From: Dechloromonas hankyongensis | Lineage (GTDB): Bacteria; Pseudomonadota; Gammaproteobacteria; Burkholderiales; Rhodocyclaceae | Direction: 5' to 3' | Assembly (NCBI RefSeq): GCF_022012295.1 | Contig: NZ_JAKLTN010000002.1 | Location: 310,001-374,000 of the forward strand | Length of the DNA stretch: 64,000 nt | Shown: one piece after another, positions 27,126 through 37,197 of the stretch | How positions within the stretch are numbered: the stretch's first letter is position 1 | Layout: every line of letters starts with the position of its first letter | Program-made: the position numbers and the translations under genes | Notes under the pieces: generated by a model | Told to the model about the DNA's origin: nothing | The model's input: only the letters and a program-made list of their open reading frames with translations | Databases searched by the model: none

Positions 27126-27158
27126 TGAGTGGGTAATTCATTGATCCATCAGGAGATT

Positions 27159-27632
27159 ATGTTTTATGCCGACGGCTTGCAGGGCGGACCTTTTCGCAGC
27201 TTTACGTTGTCCGCGCCTTGCTTTCTGTACGGACGGCATGGCTCGTGGGAAAATGGCGACCCGCCATCCGGATTGGAAAAAACCGTGAAAGAACGCCGCA
27301 GAGCTTCTCGTGTTCGCCTGCAAGGAGAGGTCAGTCTCACCCTCGGCGGGCAAACACTGACGCTGCCGGCTGCCGATATTTCGGTGTCCGGAGTCGGCGT
27401 CCTGATCGACGCCAACATCCTGGGCGGCAAGCCCAGCGGCGAGGTCGGCATCTGCCGCATCGAATCGCCCGATCTCGGCGGCCGCATCGAGGCCTACGTC
27501 AGCGTGATGCGCCTGCGTCGGATCGGCAACCTGCGTCTGGTCGGCCTGCGCTTCGAGTCGATCAGCGATGAAGAACTCGAGCTGATCCACGACTACAAGC
27601 GGAAGCGCCAGGGCGTCCCGGCAGCTTCCTGA
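27159..27632 (+). CDS. PilZ domain protein (c-di-GMP binding)
   Basis: The C-terminal ~115 residues form a PilZ domain: the RxxxR motif in KERRRASRVRL and the D/NxSxxG-type motif in ADISVSGVGV are both present, so c-di-GMP binding is likely. The start is uncertain. The ATG at 27159 has AGGAG close upstream; GTG at 27129 and GTG at 27285 (directly before KERRR) are alternatives. The N-terminal ~40 residues show no domain and may not be translated. The FNR-like box would lie in its promoter region. Confidence 0.72.
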   Translation: MFYADGLQGGPFRSFTLSAPCFLYGRHGSWENGDPPSGLEKTVKERRRASRVRLQGEVSLTLGGQTLTLPAADISVSGVGVLIDANILGGKPSGEVGICRIESPDLGGRIEAYVSVMRLRRIGNLRLVGLRFESISDEELELIHDYKRKRQGVPAAS

Positions 27633-27641
27633 TCGCTTGCT

Positions 27642-27953
27642 TCAGATCTGGAAAAATTTTTCCAGATTCTGGAACACGGCATGGTCGGCGTTATGGCGCT
27701 GGATGCCGATGACGTCCTCCAGTTTTTCCACCTGCTTGATCATTTGCGGCAGCCGCTGGTCCTCGTTGACCAGTAGCCAGATGCGGCTGCGGCTGGCGTC
27801 GCCCAGCGGCAGGCAGAGAATGCCCTCGACGTTGTAGGCGCGGCGCGAGAACAGGCCGACGACGTGGGACATCACGCCGGCGTGGTTATTGACGTCGATT
27901 TCCAGCACGGCGCGGGACAGGGCCTGTTGTTCGTGGCGGTTGGTGGTATTCAT
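27642..27953 (-). CDS. ilvN: Acetolactate synthase small subunit (IlvN type)
   Basis: The 103-residue protein has a single ACT domain ([24 protein letters not shown], split; [22 protein letters not shown]) and matches E. coli IlvN in length and sequence, including the FFQ-type end. It gives valine feedback inhibition to the catalytic subunit. It starts 1 base after the ilvB stop. Confidence 0.92.
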   Translation of the reverse strand: MNTTNRHEQQALSRAVLEIDVNNHAGVMSHVVGLFSRRAYNVEGILCLPLGDASRSRIWLLVNEDQRLPQMIKQVEKLEDVIGIQRHNADHAVFQNLEKFFQI

Positions 27954-27954
27954 G

Positions 27955-29625
<1,671 letters not shown>

Positions 29626-29668
29626 GGAGGTCTTTCCTTTTGGTTGGTGGCTCAACCGGCGGGCTCCA

Positions 29669-29702
29669 AAACAAAACCCCCGCCGGTTTGCGCCGGCGGG
29701 GG
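29669..29702 (-). terminator. ilvB transcription attenuator (rho-independent terminator)
   Basis: On the minus strand the stem CCCCCGCCGG / CCGGCGGGGG (29702-29693 and 29686-29677) with a 6-base loop is followed by TTTTGTTTT. It lies between the end of the leader peptide gene and the ilvB start, exactly where a valine-responsive attenuator terminator would be. Confidence 0.85.
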
Positions 29703-29726
29703 TTAGTGAATTCTTGCTGCTTCTGC

Positions 29727-29837
29727 TTACCCGGTCCGCGACGGCGCGTGCGTTACTACGCCTACCTTAATTACACGTACGACGACCGGCGACACTGCAC
29801 AGGCAGCGGCGGAGCGGAGGGTACGGGTAGCGGTCAT
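29727..29837 (-). CDS. ilvB leader peptide (valine-rich), IlvL/IvbL-like
   Basis: A 36-codon frame starting at ATG 29837 and ending TAA at 29727 encodes MTATRTLRSAAACAVSP followed by VVVRVIKVGVV and THAPSRTG. Seven of the eleven residues of the central run are valine and one is isoleucine, the end products of the pathway. It resembles the E. coli ivbL peptide, whose run is VVVVRVVVVVGNAP. Ribosome stalling at the Val codons when charged tRNA-Val is short would disrupt the downstream terminator. The attenuator stem begins 24 bases after the stop. Confidence 0.82.
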   Translation of the reverse strand: MTATRTLRSAAACAVSPVVVRVIKVGVVTHAPSRTG

Positions 29838-29944
29838 GGGAATACGTTTTATGCAGAAATCAGATGAAGGCGAACTATCGCCGAGTCAAAGCACAAAATC
29901 AAGCTTGCTGTAAGTAGGGTTTTTGTTGGTGCCAGGAGCCATGC

Positions 29945-30205
29945 CTAAGCGGCAACGGCAAGGCCTTTTTGGGCCAGGCGTTCCTGGCGGCGAATCTCGG
30001 CGCGCATGGCCACCTGTTGCCCGGCCGTGATCATGCGCTGTCCGACGCTGCCGTTCCATTCAAACTGCACGTCGCAGGCGTGAACACCTGCACTAGCCAA
30101 CGCGGCGGCCATTTCACGCAGTTCGCTGCGTTCGATGCGGCGACCGTCACCGAGTGTGGCGATGAATTCGTTCTTGATGAGGATGATGCTTGCCGATGTC
30201 GTCAT
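29945..30205 (-). CDS. Hypothetical protein, 86 residues
   Basis: A small soluble protein with an excellent ribosome site (AGGAGGT) ahead of the ATG at 30205. Its middle reads ERSELREMAAALASAGVHACDVQFEWNG (split) and its end is basic and helical (MRAEIRRQERLAQKGLAVAA). I recognise no domain. It is separate from ilvB (107 bases to the leader peptide start) and divergent from the receiver-GGDEF gene. Function unknown. Confidence 0.6.
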   Translation of the reverse strand: MTTSASIILIKNEFIATLGDGRRIERSELREMAAALASAGVHACDVQFEWNGSVGQRMITAGQQVAMRAEIRRQERLAQKGLAVAA

Positions 30206-30425
30206 GTTCCTGACCTCCTGATCCGCAAGATACCGCGATGCCAGGCGGGTAGGGCGTGGCATATTCCACACTTTCAAAAAAATAGCCTGCTAGCAACATT
30301 CGGCAAAATTAACCCCGATTTTCATTCACGACCCTTGACGAATGTGGCGGGCGGTCGCTTACACTTCCTGTCTTACCGTGAAGTCCAGCAAGCGTTTGAA
30401 ACTGCGTGGAAAAATTGGAAGAGAT

Positions 30426-31727
30426 ATGACACTGAAGCGTAAGGTCCTGGTTGCCGATGCCTCGAAAGTGGTTCGTGCCTCGCTGGCCAAGCAGTTGGCC
30501 GAATATTTTGACGTTCGCGAAGAAGCCAGCGGCGAGTCGGCCTGGCAGACGCTGGTCCTCGACAGCGCCATCGTTGGCGTGGTGTCCGGCATGAACCTGA
30601 CTCGGCTGGATGGTCTAGGTCTGCTGGAGCGGCTGCGCGCCAGCAAGTTGTCCCGTCTCAAGTCATTGCCCTTTTTTCTGGTGGTCTCCAATTCCTTCGG
30701 CGAGACCGAACGCATGCATGCCCGCAATCTCGGGGTGACCGATTTCGTGGCCAAGGATTCCAGCAACGCCTCGATGGAGAGCCTGATCGGCCTGTTGCAG
30801 ACCCGCGTCGACGATCTATTCGGCACACACGACGAAGCGCTGGATCCCGATGCAACGCTGGTGGACGCCGTCATGGAGCCGCTCGCCGACGAGCCGGAGG
30901 AAGAGGACCTGGGTACCCACACCGACGTCGGCGTCTCCGACATCCTCGGCAAATTGAAAGACATGCAGGGACTGGAACGCTTTGAAAGCGCGCCTCCGGA
31001 TGACGAAGAAGACGCGCTGGACAATGCAAACCCGGTCTATGCGCAGGAAAAGCTCGACGAGTGTTTGGCCAGGGCTTTGCCCAGCGCAACCAAGGGCAAG
31101 GGGGTCGGCATTCTGGCCTTCGGGGTCGACAAGCACGACGAACTGGTTGCCCGCTACGGAGCTGAGCTGGTTGCCCGGACGGTGGAGAAATTTTCCTTCA
31201 TGGTGGCGCGCAAGATACGCCCCGAAGACGTGATCAGCCAATTGCCCGGCGGGCGGGTGGTCATCGTTGCCCCGGACACGAACTCCACCGCCTGCGCCAG
31301 TTTTGCCAATCGCATCTGCAAGGCGATGGCCACAGCGCAGATCGCGGTGCGCGGCCAGCGTATCGATCTTACAGTCAGTGCGGGAATCTCGGTGCTTCCC
31401 GAGGACGGGGCAACCCTGGCGAGGCAGGAGTTGCTCAACCTGGCCTACGACCGTCTGCGGGAAGCGCAGCGGGATGGCGGCAACCAGGTGGCGGCCAAGG
31501 CCGACTACCGGGGGGCGGGGCGAGGCAGTTGCGACGTGTTCGTGCCGCGCCTGAAGGACCTGATGGCATCCACCGATCCGGCCGTCCTGCGGCCCTGTCT
31601 GGGCACTGTCGGTTTGCAATTGATGCCCCTGTTGCGCGAACTGGAGCGGACCCTACGCTTGGGAATGCCCATCGACAATATGAACAAGCGCCTATGGGAC
31701 CGGGCGCGTACCGAACGCATGGGGTGA
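30426..31727 (+). CDS. Degenerate receiver domain fused to degenerate GGDEF domain
   Basis: The 433-residue protein starts with a receiver fold (residues ~5-125). One acidic-pocket residue is changed (VLVADAS instead of VDDS), and the phospho-acceptor Asp position is Gly55 (VVSGMNLTRLDG); the Lys in FVAKDSS is kept. After an acidic linker (about 130-215) comes a GGDEF-like domain (about 225-365) in which the signature is GGRVV, lacking the catalytic D/E. It is therefore unlikely to be phosphorylated or to make c-di-GMP, and could be a binding or scaffold protein. GGAAGAG precedes the ATG at 30426. A terminator follows. Confidence 0.78.
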   Translation: MTLKRKVLVADASKVVRASLAKQLAEYFDVREEASGESAWQTLVLDSAIVGVVSGMNLTRLDGLGLLERLRASKLSRLKSLPFFLVVSNSFGETERMHARNLGVTDFVAKDSSNASMESLIGLLQTRVDDLFGTHDEALDPDATLVDAVMEPLADEPEEEDLGTHTDVGVSDILGKLKDMQGLERFESAPPDDEEDALDNANPVYAQEKLDECLARALPSATKGKGVGILAFGVDKHDELVARYGAELVARTVEKFSFMVARKIRPEDVISQLPGGRVVIVAPDTNSTACASFANRICKAMATAQIAVRGQRIDLTVSAGISVLPEDGATLARQELLNLAYDRLREAQRDGGNQVAAKADYRGAGRGSCDVFVPRLKDLMASTDPAVLRPCLGTVGLQLMPLLRELERTLRLGMPIDNMNKRLWDRARTERMG

Positions 31728-31745
31728 GTCGCGCCTCATGGCCAT

Positions 31746-31773
31746 GAAAAAAGCCGGCGTATGCCGGCTTTTT
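31746..31773. terminator. Bidirectional terminator
   Basis: The stem AAGCCGGC / GCCGGCTT with loop GTAT (31751-31770) is flanked by AAAA and TTTT and lies between two convergent genes. Confidence 0.88.
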
Positions 31774-31798
31774 GTTTGCTCACGTCACGGGGCGACGA

Positions 31799-34516
31799 TC
31801 AGCCGGTCAGCGGCTTGACCACGCGCTTGACGGCGGTGTCGTCCGGATGCGGGTGAATGGTGAAGCCGAGGCTGGTCATCAGGCGGAACATCTTGGCATT
31901 GGTCGACAGCACGTCGCCGACCACGGCACGATAGCCTTTCATGCGGGCGCACTCGATCAAGGCCGTCATCAGCTTGCGGCCGACGCCGCACTTCTGCCAG
32001 TCGTCGCCGACGGCCAGAGCGAATTCGACCGATTCGCCATCCGGATTGACCACGTAGCGGGCGACGCCGATCTGCTTGTCGTACGGTTCGACGCCATCCA
32101 CGTTGTCCTCGACTTCCTTGGTGACAGTGGCGACCAGCGCCATCTCGCGGTCGTAGTCGATCTGCGTGAAGCGGACCAGCATGGTCTGGGTCAGTTCGCG
32201 CAGGGTGTCCATGAAGCGGTAGTAGCGCGACTCGTCGGACATCGCCTTGACGAATTCCTGCTCCATGTCGGCATCTTCCGGGCGGATCGGACGGATGGTG
32301 ACCACCTGGCCGTCATTCATCTGCCATTCCTGGATCAGGTGCACCGGGTAGGGGTAGATCGACATGTGGGCGTAGCGGTCGCCGCTGGCATTCGCTGCAT
32401 GGTCGATGACGATGCGGGCGTCGGCGGCGATGGCGCCATTCTCGTCGACGATCAGCGGATTGAGGTCGAGTTCCTGGATCCACGGCAGTTCGCAGACCAT
32501 TTCTGAGATACAGAGCAGCACTTCCTTGATCGCCTCGCGGTCGGCCGGCGGCATGTTGTGAAAGTGGCCGAGAATCTTGGCGGCACGCGTCGAGTCGATC
32601 AGGTCCTTGGCCAGGAAGCGGTTGAGCGGGGGCAGGGCGACCGAGCGGTCGCTGAAGATCTCGACGTCGAAGCCGCCGGCACCGAAGGTGATGACCGGCC
32701 CGAAAATCGGGTCGCGGAAGACGCCGATCATCAGTTCGCGGCCGTTCGGGCGCGACAGGAAGGGCTCGATCGACACGCCGTTGATCTTGGCGTCTGGCCG
32801 GCGCTTCTGCACCGTGTCGATGATGTCGTGGTAGGCGTTGCGTACGGCCGGCGCATTCTGGATGTTGAGGCGTACGCCGCCGGCATCCGACTTGTGCGGC
32901 AGATCCGGTGAATCGACCTTCATGGCGATCGGGAAACCGATCTGCTCGGCCAGCAGCAGGGCCTCGGTGGCGGTGCGGGCGACCATGGTCTGTGCCACCG
33001 GCACCTTGAAGGCGCGCAGGATGGCCTTGGATTCCATCTCCGACAGCACCTTGCGCCGTTCGGCGAGCAGGGCCTCGATCAGCATCTTGGCGCCTTCGGC
33101 CTCCGGGCGGTTGTGCTGGCGGGTCGGCTCCGGCGTCTGCAGCAGCAGCTTCTGGTTACGGTAATACTTGGAAATGTGATGGAAGAGTTCGATCGCCGTT
33201 TCCGGCATGCGGAAAGCCGGGATGCCGGCGTCTTCGAGCAGCTTGCGGGCCTCGCGCACCTGGTCTTCGCCCATCCAGCAGCAGATCAGTGAACGGTTCA
33301 GCTTGTCGGCGACCTCGATAATCGCCTGGGCGACGGCCATCGGGTCGGTCATCGCCTGCGGCGACAGCATGACCAGCGTGCTGTCCACGTTGGGATCGTG
33401 GGTCACGGCGAGGATCGCGTCGCGGTAGCGCTCCGGGGTGGCGTCGCCGCCGACGTCGACCGGGTTGCTGTGCGACCAGTTGGTCGGCAGGGCCTTGTTG
33501 AGCACGGCCATGGTCTCGTTGGTCAGCACGGCGAGCGGGATGCCCATGTCGCCGGCGCGGTCGGCCGCCATGGCGCCCGGGCCGCCGCCGTTGGTGATGA
33601 TGGCCAGACGGTTGCCGAGTGGGCGGAACTTGGAAGCGAGCGCCTTGGCGGCATAGAACAGCTGGCCCACGTTCTGCACGCGGACCACGCCGGCCCGGCG
33701 CACGGCGGCGTCGAATACGGTATCGGACACGGCAGCCATGCCCGAGTGGGTGGCGGTGGCCATGGCGCCCGCCTCGTGGCGGCCGGCCTTGAGCAGGATG
33801 ATCGGCTTGATGCGGGCGGCCGAGCGCATGGCGCTCATGAAGCGGCGGGCGTTGCGGATGCCTTCGACGTACATCAGGATGTAGTGCGTGCGGCTGTCGT
33901 AGATCAGGTAGTCGAGGATTTCGCCGAAATCGACGTCGGTCGTCATGCCAATGGAAATGACCGACGAGAAGCCGACGTCGTTGGCCTTGGCCCAGTCGAG
34001 CACGGCCGAGCACATGGCGCCGGACTGCGAGACCAGTGCGAGGTTGCCGGCGGCGGCGGTGGTCTTGGTGAAGGTGGCGTTGAGGCCGAGTTCCGGACGG
34101 ATGATGCCCAGGCAGTTCGGACCAAGGATGCGCACGTTGTAGGAACGGGCGATCTCCAGCACTTTGCGCTCCAGCGCGGCGCCGATGTGGCCGGCCTCGG
34201 AGAAGCCGGAGGCGATGATGATGACGTTGCGCACGCCGCTGCGGCCGCATTGTTCGATCAGCTGCGGCACCGTCTGCGGGCGGGTGGCGATGACGGCCAT
34301 CTCGACGCGGGCGCCGATTTCCTCGATCGACTTGTAGGCCTGCTGGCCCTGGATGGTTTCGTGCTTGGGGTTGATGGCGTACAGGCGGCCTTTGTAACCC
34401 GAGCTGAGGATGTTCTTGAAAATGATGTTGCCGACCGAATTTTCGCGGTCGGAGGCGCCGATCACGGCGACCGATTTCGGTTCGAATAGCGCGGTGAGAT
34501 AGTGCTGTTCTAACAT
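31799..34516 (-). CDS. Pat/PatZ-type protein: NDP-forming acyl-CoA synthetase domains fused to GNAT acetyltransferase
   Basis: The 905-residue protein has a CoA-binding domain (SVAVIGASDRENSVGN, residues ~10-25), a ligase-CoA domain with ILGPNCLGI, an ATP-grasp domain (~480-700) and a C-terminal GNAT domain (~735-890; CGVGRKLMTALIECARMKGYRAV, split). This layout is that of Pat/PatZ, the lysine acetyltransferase that inactivates acetyl-CoA synthetase. The ATG at 34516 with AGGGG upstream is preferred to a codon 33 bases earlier. It looks monocistronic. Whether the synthetase part is active cannot be told from sequence. Confidence 0.88.
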   Translation of the reverse strand: MLEQHYLTALFEPKSVAVIGASDRENSVGNIIFKNILSSGYKGRLYAINPKHETIQGQQAYKSIEEIGARVEMAVIATRPQTVPQLIEQCGRSGVRNVIIIASGFSEAGHIGAALERKVLEIARSYNVRILGPNCLGIIRPELGLNATFTKTTAAAGNLALVSQSGAMCSAVLDWAKANDVGFSSVISIGMTTDVDFGEILDYLIYDSRTHYILMYVEGIRNARRFMSAMRSAARIKPIILLKAGRHEAGAMATATHSGMAAVSDTVFDAAVRRAGVVRVQNVGQLFYAAKALASKFRPLGNRLAIITNGGGPGAMAADRAGDMGIPLAVLTNETMAVLNKALPTNWSHSNPVDVGGDATPERYRDAILAVTHDPNVDSTLVMLSPQAMTDPMAVAQAIIEVADKLNRSLICCWMGEDQVREARKLLEDAGIPAFRMPETAIELFHHISKYYRNQKLLLQTPEPTRQHNRPEAEGAKMLIEALLAERRKVLSEMESKAILRAFKVPVAQTMVARTATEALLLAEQIGFPIAMKVDSPDLPHKSDAGGVRLNIQNAPAVRNAYHDIIDTVQKRRPDAKINGVSIEPFLSRPNGRELMIGVFRDPIFGPVITFGAGGFDVEIFSDRSVALPPLNRFLAKDLIDSTRAAKILGHFHNMPPADREAIKEVLLCISEMVCELPWIQELDLNPLIVDENGAIAADARIVIDHAANASGDRYAHMSIYPYPVHLIQEWQMNDGQVVTIRPIRPEDADMEQEFVKAMSDESRYYRFMDTLRELTQTMLVRFTQIDYDREMALVATVTKEVEDNVDGVEPYDKQIGVARYVVNPDGESVEFALAVGDDWQKCGVGRKLMTALIECARMKGYRAVVGDVLSTNAKMFRLMTSLGFTIHPHPDDTAVKRVVKPLTG

Positions 34517-34604
34517 GGAAAGCCCCTTGTAAGGCTGTTTATTGTGCAATGCAGAATTCTGTCACAAGGCCCACCTATTGTCATTGCGGGCGTGGGGTTA
34601 TTCG

Positions 34605-35006
34605 CTATCTGGCAAGCGCGGACTCGATTAGCGCCGATTGCGACAACAGGCGATGGACCGGGCATTTGTTGGCGATTTCGAGCAGGCGTTTGCGCTGCTC
34701 GTCGCTCAGGTCCCCTTCCAGGGTGATCAGGCGGTTGAAACGGTCGCGCCGCACGCCATCGACCTCAATTTTGTCGTGGCTGACCGAAGTGCTGATATGG
34801 GTCAGTGCCAGCCCCTTGCGTTCGGCGTACATGCGCAGCGTGATCGAAGTGCAGGCGCCCAGTCCGGCCATGACATAGGCGAAGGGATCGGGGCCGGCAT
34901 CGCCGCCCCCCATGCTCGGCGGTTCGTCGGCGATCAACTGATGCTGGCCGGTGGTGACCGCCTGCTGGTATCTTCCCTGTCCATTCTCCGTAACAACGAC
35001 CGCCAT
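34605..35006 (-). CDS. OsmC-family redox protein
   Basis: The 133-residue protein has the OsmC/YhfA fold with the two catalytic cysteines in LGACTSITLRMYAERKG and NKCPVHRLL. Such proteins reduce organic or fatty-acid hydroperoxides. The ribosome site AGGAGAGG precedes ATG 35006. That ATG shares one CATG with the start of the divergent methyltransferase gene. Confidence 0.88.
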   Translation of the reverse strand: MAVVVTENGQGRYQQAVTTGQHQLIADEPPSMGGGDAGPDPFAYVMAGLGACTSITLRMYAERKGLALTHISTSVSHDKIEVDGVRRDRFNRLITLEGDLSDEQRKRLLEIANKCPVHRLLSQSALIESALAR

Positions 35007-35544
35007 GCCCCTCTCCTTCGATAAAACCCCGTCGATCATACCGCCTTCGCCTTGGGTGGTAAGCCATTACGAACGCATTCCGGCGGCCGGGCCGGTGCTC
35101 GACCTGGCCTGCGGCAGCGGGCGCCATGCCCGGATGCTGGCCGAAAAGGGCTATGCCGTCTATGCGGTCGATCGCGATGCCGCAGCCATTGCCGGCCTGC
35201 AAGGCTTGACGCGGATCGACGCGATGCAGTGCGACCTTGAGGGCGCCGATTGGCCGTTGACCGGCAAGCACTTTGCCGGCATCGTGGTCACCAACTACCT
35301 GTGGCGGCCGCGCCTGCCGGATGTGCTGGCCCTGCTGGCACCGGGCGGCGTGCTGATCTACGAAACCTTCATGCTCGGCAACGAGGCCTACGGCAAGCCG
35401 TCGAATCCGGAATTCCTGCTGCGTCCCGGCGAATTGCGGGAAATCGCCGCAGCGGCCGGCTTGCGCGAAATCGCTTTCGAGGAAGGCTACACAGATAGCC
35501 CGAAACCGGCCATGCGTCAGGCCATCTGCGCCGTGCGCGACTGA
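35005..35544 (+). CDS. Class I SAM-dependent methyltransferase (TehB-like)
   Basis: The 179-residue protein has motif I VLDLACGSGRHARML (residues ~30-44), acidic motif II (AVDRD) and a conserved ALLAPGGVLIYETF segment. The substrate is not evident; related proteins are listed as TehB-like or tellurite resistance methyltransferases, which I would not infer here. No ribosome site is seen before ATG 35005. The 3' end overlaps convergent mnmH by 28 bases. Confidence 0.82.
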   Translation: MPLSFDKTPSIIPPSPWVVSHYERIPAAGPVLDLACGSGRHARMLAEKGYAVYAVDRDAAAIAGLQGLTRIDAMQCDLEGADWPLTGKHFAGIVVTNYLWRPRLPDVLALLAPGGVLIYETFMLGNEAYGKPSNPEFLLRPGELREIAAAAGLREIAFEEGYTDSPKPAMRQAICAVRD

Positions 35545-36578
35545 GCGATGGCGTCGGCCAGCCGGGTGATGCCGGCCGGCGACAGGTCGTCTGTGGTGAA
35601 GGTTTCCGGATGCTGCTGGCCGGTGAAATTGGTGTTCTGCGAGCGGTGGTACAAGGGATCGTAATGGATCTCGAGCAGCTCGCGCACCAGCGCCGGCCAG
35701 TCGCCGGTGCTCACCAGTTCGTGCCAGCGGGCGATGGTTTCCCGGCTCTGCTGCGAGCGTAGGACTTCCAGGCGTGGCGTCAGCAGTTCCGGCCGGCACA
35801 GGAAATAGTCGTAATCCTTGAGCAGGAAGCTGACGCGGGCTTCCAGTGTGGCATCGACATGGATGCAATCGCCTTGCCGGATACGGGCGATCAGCGCCTC
35901 CGGCACATGCAGGTTGCCGATCTTGCGGCTTTCCGCCTCGACAAAAACCGGGCGTGCCGGGTCGAGGCAGGACAGCGCCTGGAGCAGGGCGGTTTCGAAG
36001 GCCTTCTGCGACGGTTGCGGTTGGTCGGGCAGCACGCCGAGCACCGATCCCTTGTGGCAGGCCAGGGTTTCCAGATCGAGAATCTGCTCGCCCTGGTCGC
36101 CGAGTGCCTGCAGGATGCGCGTCTTGGCATTGCCGGTCGCGCCGCACAGCACCGTGAAACGAAATTGCGCCGGCAGTTCGGCCAGTTGGGCGATGACATG
36201 GCTGCGCCACGATTTGTAGCCGCCATCGAGTTGCCCGGCATGCCAGCCAACGGCGCGGAAGACGGTAGTCATCGAACCGCTGCGGTCGCCGCCGCGCCAG
36301 CAGTAGATCAGCGGTTTCCAGTTTTTGGGCCGGTCGAGAAACTGTTCTTTCAAATGGCGGGCGATATTCTCGGAGACCAGCGCCGCACCGAGCTTTTTGG
36401 CCTCGAAGGGCGACACTTGCTTGTAGAGCGTGCCGATCTGGATGCGTTGCTCGTTGTCGAGTACCGGGCAGTTGATGGCACCGGGAATGTGGTCTTCGGC
36501 AAATTCGGCCGGCGAACGGACGTCGATAATCTGGTCGTAAGCCGGAATATCGGCCACGGTGGGGTTGGGGCGCTTCAT
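35517..36578 (-). CDS. mnmH: tRNA 2-selenouridine synthase MnmH (SelU)
   Basis: The 353-residue protein has an N-terminal rhodanese domain (DVRSPAEFAEDHIPGAIN; active-site Cys in YCWRGGDRSGS) and a P-loop domain (GATGNAKT). It replaces sulfur by selenium at U34 of certain tRNAs through a geranylated intermediate. Usually selD supplies selenophosphate; selD is not in the window. The stop lies inside the methyltransferase gene end, and tesA-like 36583-37197 is just upstream with 4 bases between them. Confidence 0.93.
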   Translation of the reverse strand: MKRPNPTVADIPAYDQIIDVRSPAEFAEDHIPGAINCPVLDNEQRIQIGTLYKQVSPFEAKKLGAALVSENIARHLKEQFLDRPKNWKPLIYCWRGGDRSGSMTTVFRAVGWHAGQLDGGYKSWRSHVIAQLAELPAQFRFTVLCGATGNAKTRILQALGDQGEQILDLETLACHKGSVLGVLPDQPQPSQKAFETALLQALSCLDPARPVFVEAESRKIGNLHVPEALIARIRQGDCIHVDATLEARVSFLLKDYDYFLCRPELLTPRLEVLRSQQSRETIARWHELVSTGDWPALVRELLEIHYDPLYHRSQNTNFTGQQHPETFTTDDLSPAGITRLADAIAQSRTAQMA

Positions 36579-36582
36579 CCAG

Positions 36583-37197
36583 CTATTTTAACAGCGGCAA
36601 CAGGGTCGGCCAGACGTGGTCGAGGATCAGCGGCTCAGCTTCGGCAACCGGGTGGAGGTTGTCCGGCTGGAAATAGCGTGCCTCGGCAGCCACCGGCGCG
36701 AGCAGGAAATCGACCAGCGGCACTTTCTTTTCCTGGGCGATATCGGCAAAGCTGCGCTGGAAATCGCCGGCATAGGGGCCGTAGTTGGGCGGCAGGCGCA
36801 TGCCGATCAGGGCGACCTTGGCACCGCTGGCGCGCGATGCATCAATCATGGTCTTCAGATTGTCGCGCATCTGGGCCAGCGGCAGGCCGCGCAGGCCGTC
36901 GTTGGCGCCGAGGGCGATGACGACAACGGCCGGCTTGCGGGCCTTGAGGGCGGCGTCGAGGCGGGCACGTCCGCCGGCGCTGGTTTCGCCGGAAATGGAC
37001 AGGTTGGCGACGCTATAATCGAGTCGCTTTTGGCTCAGGCGCTGGCCGAGCAGGGCCGGCCAGGCCTGTTCCGGCCGGATGCCGTAGCCGGCGGACAGCG
37101 AATCGCCCATGATCACGATGGTCTTGGCCGCCTGCGCCGACATGGGCAGGCAGAGCAGGGCAAACACGAACAGACAGAAGGACAGGATGGACCGCAT
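36583..37197 (-). CDS. tesA: Periplasmic arylesterase / acyl-CoA thioesterase I (TesA-like)
   Basis: The 204-residue SGNH hydrolase has a signal peptide (MRSILSFCLFVFALLCLPMSAQA), block I GDSLSAGYG with the nucleophile Ser, block III GANDGLRG and block V DNLHPVAEA with the catalytic Asp-His. It would hydrolyse esters or thioesters in the periplasm. Its ATG shares one CATG with the divergent ABC ATPase gene, the tesA-ybbA neighbourhood seen in many proteobacteria. mnmH follows after 4 bases and may be co-transcribed. Confidence 0.9.
   Translation of the reverse strand: MRSILSFCLFVFALLCLPMSAQAAKTIVIMGDSLSAGYGIRPEQAWPALLGQRLSQKRLDYSVANLSISGETSAGGRARLDAALKARKPAVVVIALGANDGLRGLPLAQMRDNLKTMIDASRASGAKVALIGMRLPPNYGPYAGDFQRSFADIAQEKKVPLVDFLLAPVAAEARYFQPDNLHPVAEAEPLILDHVWPTLLPLLK

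Noticed and set aside
33398..34489. Long plus-strand open frame opposite the Pat gene
   Set aside because: Same reason: Gly/Ala/His/Val-rich shadow of a well-supported gene.
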